Assembly: GCF_001879205.1 (NCBI RefSeq)
Contig: NZ_MLFK01000001.1
Location: 124,001-188,000, forward strand
From: Flavobacterium johnsoniae
GTDB lineage: Bacteria; Bacteroidota; Bacteroidia; Flavobacteriales; Flavobacteriaceae
DNA length: 64,000 nt
Reading direction: 5' to 3'
Shown: positions 50,279 to 60,157 of the stretch, piece by piece
Numbering within the stretch: the stretch's first letter is position 1
How the letters are laid out: each line of letters opens with the position of its first letter
Notes under the pieces: model-generated
The model's database searches: none
What the model saw: only the letters and a program-made list of their open reading frames with translations
What the model was told of the DNA's origin: nothing
Position numbers and translations under genes: made by a program

Positions 50279-51526
50279 TTATTCTTTATTTAAAAGAGAC
50301 AATTTTAACGTTATACAATCATGAGAAGCCAGCTCTGCGGTAAAATTCTTTTTTGTATTTCCAGCCTCTTTATTAGTCCAAAGGTTTTTTAGTTTAAATG
50401 TCGATTTGGCAAAATCAGCTTCATAACCAAAATCTGCATCTTTTACTGTATTCTTTTTCCAATCGAAATTAATCTTTTTAGCAGCATCTGTCCTGTTTAA
50501 AAATGTAACAGCCCAGTTACCACCTGACAATGGTTTCACCCAAACCTCTACTCCATCTTCTACAGCATATTTAAACCCCTGAATACCTAATTTATCCTGA
50601 TTTATGGTGATCAGTTCTTTGTTAGTTAAAATGGCTAATGTTTCCTTCGACATTTTTCTATAATCATTTCCTGTAAATAAAGGTGATGACAACATGCACC
50701 ACATGGCAAAATGCGATTTATCTTCGGTATCGTTCATTTCGTTTCCAACTTCCATCATATCAAAGTCATTCCAATGATCCGGGCCAGAATATTTACGAAT
50801 ATCTTTTCTCATTTCGGCAATTTTCATAAATCCCCAAGAAGACCAATTTTCAGGATGTTTGAACTCGCAGTCAAAACACGGGTAAATATCTCCCGAAATC
50901 CTCCAAAGATTTCCTACTGATTTTCCCCATTCCCAAGGCTGGTTATCGCCCCATTCGCAAAGACTAAAAACAATAGGCCTTCCGGCAGTTTTTAAGGCAT
51001 TGCTCATTGTAGTATAAGCTTCAGGTGCTGTAATTCCTTTTGTATTACACCAATCATATTTTAGAAAATCAATTTCGAGTTTGGCATAAAAACGAGCGTC
51101 CTGATATTCGTAACCTCGAGTTCCCGGATATCCGGCACATGTTTGAGTTCCGGCACAATTATACAACCCAAATTTCAAACCTTTACTATGCACATAATCC
51201 ACTACCGCTTTCATACCATTAGGAAATTTAACCGGATCCGGAACTAAGTCGCCATTTGCATCCCGCTCTTTTGTCATCCACCCGTCGTCTAGTACTATAT
51301 AATTATAACCGACTGCTGCCAATCCTGAAGACACCATAATATCGGCCGTTTCTTTTACCAGTTTTTCATCAATATTTGTTGCAAAGGTATTCCAGGAATT
51401 CCAGCCCATTGGCGGTGTCATGGCTAGGCCTTCAAATTTATCTCCTGTTTGTGTATGCGTATTTCCCTGACTAAAACCCAAAGCTGAAGCACATAGAAAA
51501 AGTGCTGAAATAATATTTTTCATCAT
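50279..51526 (-). CDS. GH27 alpha-galactosidase
   Basis: The 415-residue secreted enzyme has a signal peptide (ends at GFSQ) and the GH27 landmarks TPPMGWNSWNTF, YIVLDDGWM, FGLYNCAGTQTCAGYPG, nucleophile Asp158 in LKYDWCN and acid/base Asp213 in RISGDI, plus a C-terminal beta domain. It removes alpha-1,6-galactose side chains from galactomannan or galactoglucomannan so that backbone enzymes can act. It follows a hairpin terminator that separates it from the SusCD genes, and is coupled to the GH5 gene. Confidence 0.95.
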   Translation of the reverse strand: MMKNIISALFLCASALGFSQGNTHTQTGDKFEGLAMTPPMGWNSWNTFATNIDEKLVKETADIMVSSGLAAVGYNYIVLDDGWMTKERDANGDLVPDPVKFPNGMKAVVDYVHSKGLKFGLYNCAGTQTCAGYPGTRGYEYQDARFYAKLEIDFLKYDWCNTKGITAPEAYTTMSNALKTAGRPIVFSLCEWGDNQPWEWGKSVGNLWRISGDIYPCFDCEFKHPENWSSWGFMKIAEMRKDIRKYSGPDHWNDFDMMEVGNEMNDTEDKSHFAMWCMLSSPLFTGNDYRKMSKETLAILTNKELITINQDKLGIQGFKYAVEDGVEVWVKPLSGGNWAVTFLNRTDAAKKINFDWKKNTVKDADFGYEADFAKSTFKLKNLWTNKEAGNTKKNFTAELASHDCITLKLSLLNKE

Positions 51527-51546
51527 TAAAAATTCAAAAATTATAC

Positions 51547-51590
51547 TAAAAAAAATATTCCCTAATTGAGTAGATTAGGGAATATTTAAA
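51547..51590 (-). terminator. Terminator or attenuator inside the mannan operon
   Basis: AATATTCCCTAA (51554-51565) and its exact complement (51575-51586) form a 12-bp stem with a 9-base loop, followed on the minus strand by at least seven T. It lies in the 99-base gap between the glycan-binding protein gene and GH27. It should reduce transcription of the downstream enzymes relative to susCD. Confidence 0.82.
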
Positions 51591-51625
51591 CAAAACTCAA
51601 AACGTAATAACCGCTTTTTAACTAA

Positions 51626-52663
51626 CTATTTTAAAATAAAACCAATATTATCTAAATAATAGTTTGATTTTTCTCCTGTAAAATCTTTTATTACAAGAGT
51701 TTGCAAACCTGTTACTGCAAAAGGCCAGGAACTCCAAGGCAAATTGTATTCTTTCCATGTTGTAGTCACTTCAATTACTTTAGCATCAGGATCTGACCAT
51801 TTTCCATTTAATATAACAGCTACTTTACCAGCTTTATCTCCTTTTATCCATAATCTAAGGCCGCTATAATTTGTTACGTCTAAAGTTGCCCAGTCTTTAT
51901 TTCTAAATTGGTTGCCACCCCATCCATCATTAATTGATTTAATCATCACTTTGCCCTGCGCAGCTCCCGAACTTTCTAATGAAACTTTACCATCCGGGCC
52001 GTCAAACATCCAGTTGTTGTACCATACATCATCAAATAATGCAGAACCAATCGCTTCTTTAGAGACAGCAGAGCCAGAAATATTAGTAACCGTTACATAT
52101 TTACTTGAAGCATTTGCAGGCATTTTAAATGTAAGCTCCGTTAAACTTGAAGAAATAACCGGAACATCTACCGTACCCACTTTTACAGCAGGATTTAAAA
52201 AATAATCCCCATAAACCGTTACAATATCTCCTTCTGCTGCATTTATAGGATTGTAGCTGTCCAATTTTGGAGTTGGCGGCGCTACAACAAAATCATACAA
52301 AACAGTTCCTTGATTTGTAACTACCTTTAATTTATTGCTTGCGTTTGCAAAAGGCGTTTTTTCATCAATTAATACAAAAATGGCATTATCTGTAACCAGC
52401 GTAGGATTAAAATAAGTATCAAAATCATTAAAATAAATTTTCGTTACACCAGAAAGTCCTTTTCCCTGAATGATGTAATAGTTTTTAGGATCACCAATTG
52501 TAACAGGGACTAAATCTCCCTCCACAGATTTTGCTACACTTGTAATTACCGGCGCACCTGAACTTCCCGAAGAATCATCATTATTACACGATGAAAACAC
52601 GCCCAGCACCATAAATGCCATTGTAATAAGAGGCAAAAGGTATTTTATTTTTATATTTTTCAT
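51626..52663 (-). CDS. Surface glycan-binding lipoprotein with IPT/TIG domains (SGBP)
   Basis: The 345-residue lipoprotein (lipobox VFSSC, Cys26, followed by acidic NNDD) has two IPT/TIG beta-sandwich domains (about 38-125 and 130-200; YNPINAAEGDIVTVYGDYFL marks the second) and a C-terminal jelly-roll-like domain at about 205-345 (VWYNNWMFDGPDGKVSLESS; GGNQFRNKDWATLDVTNYSG; YLDNIGFILK). It is in the position of SusE-type surface proteins directly after susD. It should bind mannan at the cell surface through exposed Trp residues. Confidence 0.87.
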   Translation of the reverse strand: MKNIKIKYLLPLITMAFMVLGVFSSCNNDDSSGSSGAPVITSVAKSVEGDLVPVTIGDPKNYYIIQGKGLSGVTKIYFNDFDTYFNPTLVTDNAIFVLIDEKTPFANASNKLKVVTNQGTVLYDFVVAPPTPKLDSYNPINAAEGDIVTVYGDYFLNPAVKVGTVDVPVISSSLTELTFKMPANASSKYVTVTNISGSAVSKEAIGSALFDDVWYNNWMFDGPDGKVSLESSGAAQGKVMIKSINDGWGGNQFRNKDWATLDVTNYSGLRLWIKGDKAGKVAVILNGKWSDPDAKVIEVTTTWKEYNLPWSSWPFAVTGLQTLVIKDFTGEKSNYYLDNIGFILK

Positions 52664-52682
52664 GTTAGTCTAATTTTAGAAA

Positions 52683-54281
52683 TTATTTAAAAGTATACGG
52701 AACCGGTGCCTGCAGTAATTTAGGATTTTTTGCCACCTCATTGTCCGGATAATCCATATAGAAATCGTTTGTTGCGTGATCTTCACTATATATAGGTGTA
52801 TAATGACGCTCTCCGTATCTGTCTCCTCTATTTTGTGCCGACATAATTGCGATCGCTTTATTTTTGTCGATACGCCCTAAGTCAAACCAATAATCTCCTT
52901 CAAAGCACAATTCTTTTCTTCTTTCTAAAAATATATCATCAAAAGTAATCGAAGTTAAATCTGCCAAACCAGCTCTTTTTCTAACTGCATTAATTGATCG
53001 TAAAGCTCCCGCATCAGATGTGCTCGCTCCTCCGGCCAAAACAGCTTCTGCATGAATTAACAATAATTCCGCATAACGCATTACATAAGTATTATTATCC
53101 ATCATCGCCCACCCATCGGCTTGACCGGTAACATTTCCGTTTACAACACCAATACAATACTTTTTAATTGCACCTCCAGATGCCTGAGCCAAATCTTTAC
53201 CTGTAGGAACTGTTAAGCCAATTCCTTGTGTTGTTTTTATTGTTGGGTAAACCGCTCCCGGAACCATTACAGTTTCATGTTTTCTTAAGTCGCCTGATCC
53301 ATATAATGAAAGCAACACTTCCTGACTTGGACCAAAAACCCCTGCATAAGATGCATTTGAAGTAGATAAAGTTCCATCCTGAAATCCAAATTGCGTATTA
53401 GAATTATTTGCTGAACCATAATTACCGTCGCCTTTCCACTGAATAGCAAAAATAGATTCCTCATTATTATTGTTTGCATAAGTAAACAAATCAGCAAAAC
53501 TTTTTCCAGGAAGCTGCTCTCCGCCTAAAAGCTTAAACTCTCCGCTCTCAATAACAGTTTCGGCCATTGCTTTAGCATTTGCATAATCTTTTTGATACAA
53601 ATATACTTTTGCCAGCATTGCTCTTGCCGAACCTTTAGAGACATGTCCATTATTGGCATAATTAGCTCCTCTGTTTTTTCCTGCCAATAAAGTAATTGCT
53701 CTTAAATAATCTGCTGTGATTAATTTATAAACATCTGCAACCGGATTTGTATTTACATAAGGGTTACTTGTATAATCAAGCGGATTTTCAATAATTGGCA
53801 CCGGCCCCCAAAGTCTTACTAAATCAAAATAAGCAGTAGCTCTCATAAAGTAAGCTTCTCCTATAGTATTATCTAATACATTCTGAGAAACTGCCGGCCC
53901 AACTCTGGCAGACAGGAAATTGATAATCATATTAGACTGCTGTACATTTGCCCATAAAGAAGACCATCCGTTTACTAATTCCGGATCACTTCCATTCAAA
54001 GAAAAAGTTCTTAATCCGCTTACATCGGGAGAACCAGAATACATATTTCCGGAACCCACTTCTAATGCCCACCAAAACTTATTATACATTTGAAACCACG
54101 TTCTGCTGTACATACCATTTGTTGCTGATGCCACCTGATCGTTTGTACTATAATAAGAATCTAAACTTATTCCATCTTCAGAAGGTCTGTCGGTAAAATC
54201 ATCCTGACATGATCCTAAGGTCAAAAATGTCACTGCTATAAAAAGCAAACTATATCTATTTAAAAAAGATTTCTTTTTCAT
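52683..54281 (-). CDS. susD: SusD/RagB-family outer-membrane lipoprotein
   Basis: The 532-residue lipoprotein (lipobox TLGSC, Cys25) has the SusD start QDDFTDRPSEDGISLDSYYS, TPR-like helices (YFMRATAYFDLVRLWGPVPI, ARAMLAKVYLYQKDYANAKA) and the C-terminal RKRAGLADL / ELCFEGDYWFDLGR motifs. SusD proteins sit on the cell surface as a lid on their SusC partner and bind the glycan, here most likely a beta-mannan. It lies 12 bases after susC. Family call is firm; substrate is inferred from the neighbours. Confidence 0.95.
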   Translation of the reverse strand: MKKKSFLNRYSLLFIAVTFLTLGSCQDDFTDRPSEDGISLDSYYSTNDQVASATNGMYSRTWFQMYNKFWWALEVGSGNMYSGSPDVSGLRTFSLNGSDPELVNGWSSLWANVQQSNMIINFLSARVGPAVSQNVLDNTIGEAYFMRATAYFDLVRLWGPVPIIENPLDYTSNPYVNTNPVADVYKLITADYLRAITLLAGKNRGANYANNGHVSKGSARAMLAKVYLYQKDYANAKAMAETVIESGEFKLLGGEQLPGKSFADLFTYANNNNEESIFAIQWKGDGNYGSANNSNTQFGFQDGTLSTSNASYAGVFGPSQEVLLSLYGSGDLRKHETVMVPGAVYPTIKTTQGIGLTVPTGKDLAQASGGAIKKYCIGVVNGNVTGQADGWAMMDNNTYVMRYAELLLIHAEAVLAGGASTSDAGALRSINAVRKRAGLADLTSITFDDIFLERRKELCFEGDYWFDLGRIDKNKAIAIMSAQNRGDRYGERHYTPIYSEDHATNDFYMDYPDNEVAKNPKLLQAPVPYTFK

Positions 54282-54293
54282 TTGTTTTAATTT

Positions 54294-57200
54294 TTAAAAT
54301 TCTAAGTTAAGTCCAACTAAAAATGTTCTTGCTACCGGATATCTTCCGTTGTCAATTCCTGATAAAAGCACATTTTGATTAAATGAACCAATCTCTGGAT
54401 CATAACCTGAATAATTAGTAAACGTATATAAGTTTTGAGCAGATCCATACAATCTTAGTCTCGATATCTTATATTTAGAAATAACATCCTGAGGCAGAGA
54501 ATAACCCAGCGTAATGTTCTGAATTCTTAAGTAAGAACCATCTTCTACATAGCGATCAGAAATAAGCAGATTGTTGTTTGAAGCATCAGCGATTGGTCTT
54601 GGGTTATTACTTGCCGTATTGGCTGGCGAATAATAATCCATTGCTTCTACTAGTTGATTATCATATAATGAAGCATTGGTTGTACCTGCTCTTCGAGTCA
54701 AATTCATTACGTCATTTCCGTATGATCCCTGAAGAAAAATAGAAAGATCAACATTTTTGTATTTGAAATTATTTGTAAACCCGTAAGTAAATTTTGGATG
54801 CGGATTTCCTATAAAAGTTTTATCAGCAGCATCAATTTTTCCATCTCCATTTACATCTATATATTTAACATCTCCCAAAGCAGTTTCTCCTGCTCCGGTT
54901 CCAACAGGCTGTCCAAACTGAAGAGGTGCATTGTTTAAAGCTGTTTGGTCTTTAAAAATTCCATCTGTTTTATACCCGTAAAACATTCCAATAGGGTTTC
55001 CAATTGTAGTATTAGTAACTACTACCGGCTGATATCCATTAGTATTAACCTCTTGCGTTAACACAATTCCATTTGCAATTTCATCCAGATTATTTTTGTA
55101 GTGAGAAACAACCAAAGAAGCATCCCAATTGAATTTTCCGGTAGATCTCATATCATAGCCCAAAGTAAGATCAAATCCCTTATTGCTCATCGTACCTAAA
55201 TTGGAGTATGGAGCAGAAATTCCGCCGTACTGCCCGCCGCCTCCAGTTAAATAAAGAGGCAATGGCACCTGAAACAAGAAACCTTCAGATTTTTTATCAT
55301 ATACGTCAAAACTTGCCGAAAGTTTACTATCAAGTAAAGTAAAATCGATACCTAAATTGGTTTGATTTAAAGATTCCCAAACTAAATCCGGATTTGGATA
55401 ATTTGATGGTAAGAAGCCGCTTCCTAAACCAGAATTTTGAGCTCCTAACATAGCCGAATAACTATTGTTTGGAATTTGCTGATTTCCGGTTTCACCATAA
55501 CCAATTCTAAACTTAATATTATCTACATATTTACGAGTTCCTTCCATGAAAGATTCGTTGGATAATTTCCAAGAACCAGAAATTGCGTTAAAAACTCCTT
55601 TTTGATTGTCTGTAGTTGGATCAAATTTTGAAGAAACGTCTTGTCTGATAGAAGCCGTTATACTATAGCGATCGTTAAAATCATAAATAATACGGGCAAA
55701 AAGAGACGAAAGCGAAGCACTGCCTTTATATTGTGTGATAGTATTATTATCAACATCGGCCAAATTAATCGTATGGATTGAATTTGTTTTAAACCCCTGT
55801 GCAGAAGCTACCAAACCTTCCCAATGCGAATCGTTTGCTTCCTGACCTGCCAAAAGAGTAATTTTGTGTTTACCAAAAGTTCTATCGTAAGTCAATAAGT
55901 TTTTAATGTTTGTAGAATACCAGTTTTGTCTTCTTACATCTAAATCTGCCAACAAATTCACCTGACTTCCCCAGGCATAAGATGGTCTAAAATCATCATT
56001 TTCAGAAAACTCTGTATTTGCTGCAATCTCTATGCGGTATTTCAATCCTTTAAAAATATCTGCTTCAGCATACACGTTTCCTAAAAAGTTTTTTCTAACT
56101 AATTTATTTTCTCTGGTTAAAGCCTCAGCAACAGGATTATAATAGGTAACACTTTGTTCTGAAGATGGCGGACCAGCAAATGTACCGTCAGTATTTCTAA
56201 CCGGAATATCAGGAGATTGCAATAAAGTATTTGAAATTAAACCTGAATAACTTTGATTTACTGTAATTCTTTCATTTGTTATACCGCCTGTTAAATTTCC
56301 ACCAATTCGTAACCAAGGTTTAATTTTTGAGTCTAAATTCAACCTAACTGTATATCTTTTTAATCCCGAATTGATAATCGTTCCTTCATTGTCCAAATAA
56401 CTTCCGGATAAATAATAACTCGTCCCGTCTTTAGCTCCAGAAAATGAAAGCTGATGGCTGTTCGAAATTGCCGTTCTGTAGACCTCATCCTGCCAGTTTG
56501 TACCAGCACCTAACAATTCCGGATGAGAAAATTCCTGACGCGTCTGAAATCCCCATGCCTTAGCCAGATTTGTTTTTAAAGCCGCATATTCAGACAGCGT
56601 TAAAACATCTAATTTATTGGTGATCGAAGCGAAAGAAGTATAGTTCTCGTAAGCGATTTTTCCACCGCCTTTTTTACCAGATTTTGTGGTAATAATAATA
56701 ACCCCGTTTGCTCCTCTGGATCCATAGATTGCAGTTGCCGAAGCATCTTTCAAAATATCCATAGACTCAATATCGCTAGGATTAATCATAGACAAAGGAC
56801 TCATGGCATTGTTTCCGCTTCCTCCCGAAGAAGAAAACCCGTCTTTACCTGCTAAAGTCTGCCCGCTTGTAGATTTTCCAGTAGCATCTCCGGAAATTGG
56901 CACACCATCTATTACATATAAAGGCTCATTTGTTCCTGTAATAGAAGTTGTTCCACGCACACGTACAGAAGATGCACCACCCGGCTGACCAGAGTTATTG
57001 GTCACTGAAACTCCGGCCGCTTTACCCTGAAGCATCTGATCGATAGAAACTTGTTTTAGATTCTCGATATCTTTTGATCTTACTGAAGATATCGCACCGT
57101 TTACGTCTTTCTTTTTCTGAGTTCCGTATCCAATTACAACGACCTCTTTTAGATCTTCTGAAGTTGATTTTAAAGAAATATCAATTTTTGTTCTGCCGTT

Positions 57201-57485
57201 AATAGCAATTCTTTGAGAATCAAAACCAATAAAGGTTACTAATAAGGTTCCATTTGAAGGAGCATCGATAGCATATTTACCATCAAAGTCTGTAGAAGCT
57301 GTATTTTTTGATCCAACAACAGAAATATTGGCTCCCGGAATTGTCATTCCTTTATCATCAGATACTACTCCTGATATTTTTACCTGAGCAGTAATAAAAT
57401 TACTCGTCAGAAACAAGAATAAAATCAAAGGAACTACTCTGTGGTTAGCATTCCAATGAATAAAGTTAGTCATTAGTTTTTTCAT
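54294..57485 (-). CDS. susC: SusC/RagA-family TonB-linked outer-membrane transporter
   Basis: The 1063-residue protein has a signal sequence, a CarboxypepD_reg-like domain at about 34-115 (ISGVVSDDKGMTIPGANISV), the SusC start VVIGYGTQKKKDVNGAISSV, a plug with QPGGASSVRVRGTTSITG and YVIDGVPISG, and a barrel with the C-terminal SusC repeat regions (DVKYIDVNGDGKIDAADKTF, GNPHPKFTYGF). It imports oligosaccharides across the outer membrane with energy from TonB. It is the first gene of the mannan operon and has a good promoter. Confidence 0.96.
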   Translation of the reverse strand: MKKLMTNFIHWNANHRVVPLILFLFLTSNFITAQVKISGVVSDDKGMTIPGANISVVGSKNTASTDFDGKYAIDAPSNGTLLVTFIGFDSQRIAINGRTKIDISLKSTSEDLKEVVVIGYGTQKKKDVNGAISSVRSKDIENLKQVSIDQMLQGKAAGVSVTNNSGQPGGASSVRVRGTTSITGTNEPLYVIDGVPISGDATGKSTSGQTLAGKDGFSSSGGSGNNAMSPLSMINPSDIESMDILKDASATAIYGSRGANGVIIITTKSGKKGGGKIAYENYTSFASITNKLDVLTLSEYAALKTNLAKAWGFQTRQEFSHPELLGAGTNWQDEVYRTAISNSHQLSFSGAKDGTSYYLSGSYLDNEGTIINSGLKRYTVRLNLDSKIKPWLRIGGNLTGGITNERITVNQSYSGLISNTLLQSPDIPVRNTDGTFAGPPSSEQSVTYYNPVAEALTRENKLVRKNFLGNVYAEADIFKGLKYRIEIAANTEFSENDDFRPSYAWGSQVNLLADLDVRRQNWYSTNIKNLLTYDRTFGKHKITLLAGQEANDSHWEGLVASAQGFKTNSIHTINLADVDNNTITQYKGSASLSSLFARIIYDFNDRYSITASIRQDVSSKFDPTTDNQKGVFNAISGSWKLSNESFMEGTRKYVDNIKFRIGYGETGNQQIPNNSYSAMLGAQNSGLGSGFLPSNYPNPDLVWESLNQTNLGIDFTLLDSKLSASFDVYDKKSEGFLFQVPLPLYLTGGGGQYGGISAPYSNLGTMSNKGFDLTLGYDMRSTGKFNWDASLVVSHYKNNLDEIANGIVLTQEVNTNGYQPVVVTNTTIGNPIGMFYGYKTDGIFKDQTALNNAPLQFGQPVGTGAGETALGDVKYIDVNGDGKIDAADKTFIGNPHPKFTYGFTNNFKYKNVDLSIFLQGSYGNDVMNLTRRAGTTNASLYDNQLVEAMDYYSPANTASNNPRPIADASNNNLLISDRYVEDGSYLRIQNITLGYSLPQDVISKYKISRLRLYGSAQNLYTFTNYSGYDPEIGSFNQNVLLSGIDNGRYPVARTFLVGLNLEF

Positions 57486-57566
57486 AATAAGTGATTGGTT
57501 AGTTTAAATTTGTTCATCTATAATTTAGATATAGAAAGAGCTCGATATATCGTCTAAATTATTTAA

Positions 57567-57594
57567 CAAATCTATAACAGAAGGAATTATCAAA
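57567..57594 (-). promoter_or_regulatory. Promoter of the mannan susC operon
   Basis: The minus strand has TTTG (57594-57591), a 16-base spacer and TAGATTTG (57574-57567), matching the Bacteroidota consensus, 82 bases before the susC start. Just downstream, cgatatatcg (57543-57552) is a palindrome in the leader. The other bases up to 57797 are AT-rich and may hold the AraC binding site. Confidence 0.75.
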
Positions 57595-57797
57595 TCGATA
57601 GTATTCCATCATTTAATGATAATATTTTTACTATATCAGTTTAAAAAAACATATATCAAAATAAAACCTATCAAAAATTACATTATTCGCAATGACCTAG
57701 CCCTTAATCAGCCTATATTATAAATAAAAGTTAACGAAAAAGCCAAAATCAAACGTTTTCGTTAAAAATAATATTTATTAGTGAAAAAAAAGTATCA

Positions 57798-58676
57798 CTA
57801 TAAAATACGTTTTAGACCAGAAAAATCTTCACGATATTGACTTGGTGTACAATTTTTAATAGACTTAAAACTACGATTGAAGTTTGCAATATTATTAAAA
57901 CCCGATTTAAAAGCTACTTCAGAAACGCTCATATCTTTTTCAACCAGCCAGCGCGCCGCATATCCAATTCTAATATCATTTATATAATTCACAAAAGTCT
58001 TTCCGGTACGTTTTTTTATAAAACGGTTAAAAGAAATAATAGACATACTGGCCACATTCGCCACATCTTCTAAAGTAATTTTATCAGCAAAATGTTTTTG
58101 TACATATTCATAAACCAGTTTCATTTTGTCATAATCATCAAACTTATCATAATCTACTGTATAAGTAGAAAGCAACCGCTGATTTCTGGAATTGGCAAGA
58201 TCATATAATAAGGAAGTAATTTCCAGAAAATAGTCCATACCATCCAATTTAGAAAGCCTTACAAGCCTTGGAGTCAATTCTTCAGCAACTTTTTTAGAAA
58301 ATAAAATCCCGTGAATTGAACGATTAAACATATCCCGAATTGGATTCATAATACGTCTTGCGAGCAGAGATTCATGAAACAAATCATTATGGAACTGAAT
58401 GGTAATTTCGTGAATTTTCTTGTTCGTACACTTATTCAGTTCCCAGCCATGATATAAATTTGGCCCTATTAAAACCAATTCAACATTGTCGATCTCTTCT
58501 ATATTATCACCTACCACACGCCTTACACCTTTTCCGTTCAAAATAAAATTGATCTCAAATTCAGGATGATAGTGAACCGGAAAATCAAAACTATCCTTAA
58601 CCCTGTCAAAGACCAAAAAACTATCTCCGGCTGAAAGCGGAGCTATCTCTCTATAAAAATTTTTAGCAGTACTCAT
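57798..58676 (-). CDS. AraC-family transcriptional regulator with cupin sensor domain
   Basis: The 292-residue protein has an N-terminal cupin-like part (PVHYHPEFEINFILNGKGVR in part) and a C-terminal double helix-turn-helix AraC domain (ITLEDVANVASMSIISFNRF; SVSEVAFKSGFNNIANFNRS; CTPSQYRED). It is encoded between the two oppositely directed arms of the mannan locus, so it is the obvious local activator, sensing a mannose or mannooligosaccharide. Many Bacteroidota PULs use hybrid two-component or ECF sigma regulators instead; an AraC regulator is a recognised alternative. Confidence 0.9.
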   Translation of the reverse strand: MSTAKNFYREIAPLSAGDSFLVFDRVKDSFDFPVHYHPEFEINFILNGKGVRRVVGDNIEEIDNVELVLIGPNLYHGWELNKCTNKKIHEITIQFHNDLFHESLLARRIMNPIRDMFNRSIHGILFSKKVAEELTPRLVRLSKLDGMDYFLEITSLLYDLANSRNQRLLSTYTVDYDKFDDYDKMKLVYEYVQKHFADKITLEDVANVASMSIISFNRFIKKRTGKTFVNYINDIRIGYAARWLVEKDMSVSEVAFKSGFNNIANFNRSFKSIKNCTPSQYREDFSGLKRIL

Positions 58677-58775
58677 TTCTTAAAACTGTTTTTAGCTGAT
58701 ATCAAGTATTTTTTTTTTGCAATAATATGATATATAATTGATAAAATAATATTAATTCAGCTCTAAACATCCATT

Positions 58776-58783
58776 TATCTTTG
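58776..58783 (+). promoter_or_regulatory. Putative promoter -7 element of the GH26-epimerase operon
   Basis: TATCTTTG matches TAnnTTTG, 197 bases before the GH26 start, giving a long leader. The 304-base region to the AraC gene is otherwise very AT-rich and non-coding. Confidence 0.5.
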
Positions 58784-58980
58784 AAAAATAAAATTATCAA
58801 CTTTACAAAAACAGTATTAATAATAAACATTAATCATTTTTAATACTCATCCTTTTTATAGTTTTAATAATTTTATCAGGAAAACAATACCGAATTAAAA
58901 ATCGACAAAACAGCATTGAAGAACGATTCAGAAATTCTCAACAGAAAACCTGAAATGAGCTGAAAAACAATATTTTCAAA

Positions 58981-60114
58981 ATGAAAAAACACTTTTACAA
59001 ACTTTTATTAACAGCATTATTAGGAACTTCCTGCTCTGCACAGCAAAATAATAGTAATACGAATTTGTCATTGGCAGATAAAAAAGCATCACCTGAAACT
59101 GTTTTGTTATATAAAAAACTAAGCCAGCTTACAGAAAAAGGATACCTTTTTGGCCATCAGGATGACTTAGCGTATGGTGTAAACTGGAAATACGAAAACA
59201 ACCGAAGCGACATTAAAGATGTTGTAGGCGATTATCCTGCTGTTTACGGCTGGGACATTGCGGGACTGGAAAAAGATGATACCAATAATATAGACGATGT
59301 TCCTTTTCAAAAAATGAAACAATATATTATAGAAGCCAACGAAAGAGGCGGTATTTCGACTATCAGCTGGCATTTTGACAATCCCGCAACCGGAAAAAAT
59401 GCCTGGTACAATACGCCAAACTCTCTTAAAACCATTTTACCCGGAGGCGAAAATCATCAAAAATTTACTTCCTGGCTGAATAAAGCGGCGAGTTTCTTTC
59501 TTTCACTAAAAGACAAAAAAGGAAAAAACATTCCAATTCTCTTTAGACCTTATCACGAATTAACCGGAGGCTGGTTTTGGTGGGGAAAAGGAAATTGTAC
59601 TCCCGAAGAGTTTAAAACAGCCTGGAAATTCACATTTGATTACCTTCAAAAAAAAGGTGTTCACAATCTTATTTATGTATACAATACCAGCAGTTTTAGT
59701 ACAAAAGAAGACTTTCTGACAAATTATCCGGGCGATGATTTTGCCGATATTATAAGCTTTGATTCTTATCAAAATAATGATGATAAAGACGGACAAAAAT
59801 TTATAGCAGAAGTTCAAAACCAGTTAAAAATCATCAATGAAATTGGTCAGGAAAAACACAAATTAACTGCCATTGCCGAAGCCGGTTACGAAGCGGTTCC
59901 GGATCCTAAATGGTGGACAGGAACTTTCTCAAAAGCAATAGGCGATTATAAAATTTCGTATGTTTTATTATGGAGAAACCACGGCTGGCAGGAAAACGAG
60001 AAAAAAATGCATTATTACGCACCTTTTAAAGGCCAGGTAAGCGAAAAAGATTTTATTGATTATTACAATCTGGACAAAACGCTATTTGAAAAAGACATTA
60101 AAAAAACTCAATAA
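58981..60114 (+). CDS. GH26 endo-beta-1,4-mannanase or mannobiohydrolase (lipoprotein)
   Basis: The 377-residue lipoprotein (lipobox LGTSC, Cys18) has a GH26 barrel: KGYLFGHQDDLAYGVNW at the start, DIAGLE, ISWHFDNPATG, then RPYHELTGGWFWWG with acid/base Glu193, and AIAEAGYEAVPDPKWW with nucleophile Glu300. Length is that of a one-domain GH26. It cuts the beta-1,4-mannan backbone, producing mannobiose or short oligosaccharides, probably in the periplasm or at the surface. It heads an operon with transporter, phosphorylase and epimerase genes, which use mannobiose, so a mannobiose-releasing enzyme would fit. Confidence 0.94.
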   Translation: MKKHFYKLLLTALLGTSCSAQQNNSNTNLSLADKKASPETVLLYKKLSQLTEKGYLFGHQDDLAYGVNWKYENNRSDIKDVVGDYPAVYGWDIAGLEKDDTNNIDDVPFQKMKQYIIEANERGGISTISWHFDNPATGKNAWYNTPNSLKTILPGGENHQKFTSWLNKAASFFLSLKDKKGKNIPILFRPYHELTGGWFWWGKGNCTPEEFKTAWKFTFDYLQKKGVHNLIYVYNTSSFSTKEDFLTNYPGDDFADIISFDSYQNNDDKDGQKFIAEVQNQLKIINEIGQEKHKLTAIAEAGYEAVPDPKWWTGTFSKAIGDYKISYVLLWRNHGWQENEKKMHYYAPFKGQVSEKDFIDYYNLDKTLFEKDIKKTQ

Positions 60115-60157
60115 TAATTGCCAAACTCAAAAATCAAAACCTTAAAATAACCACTCA

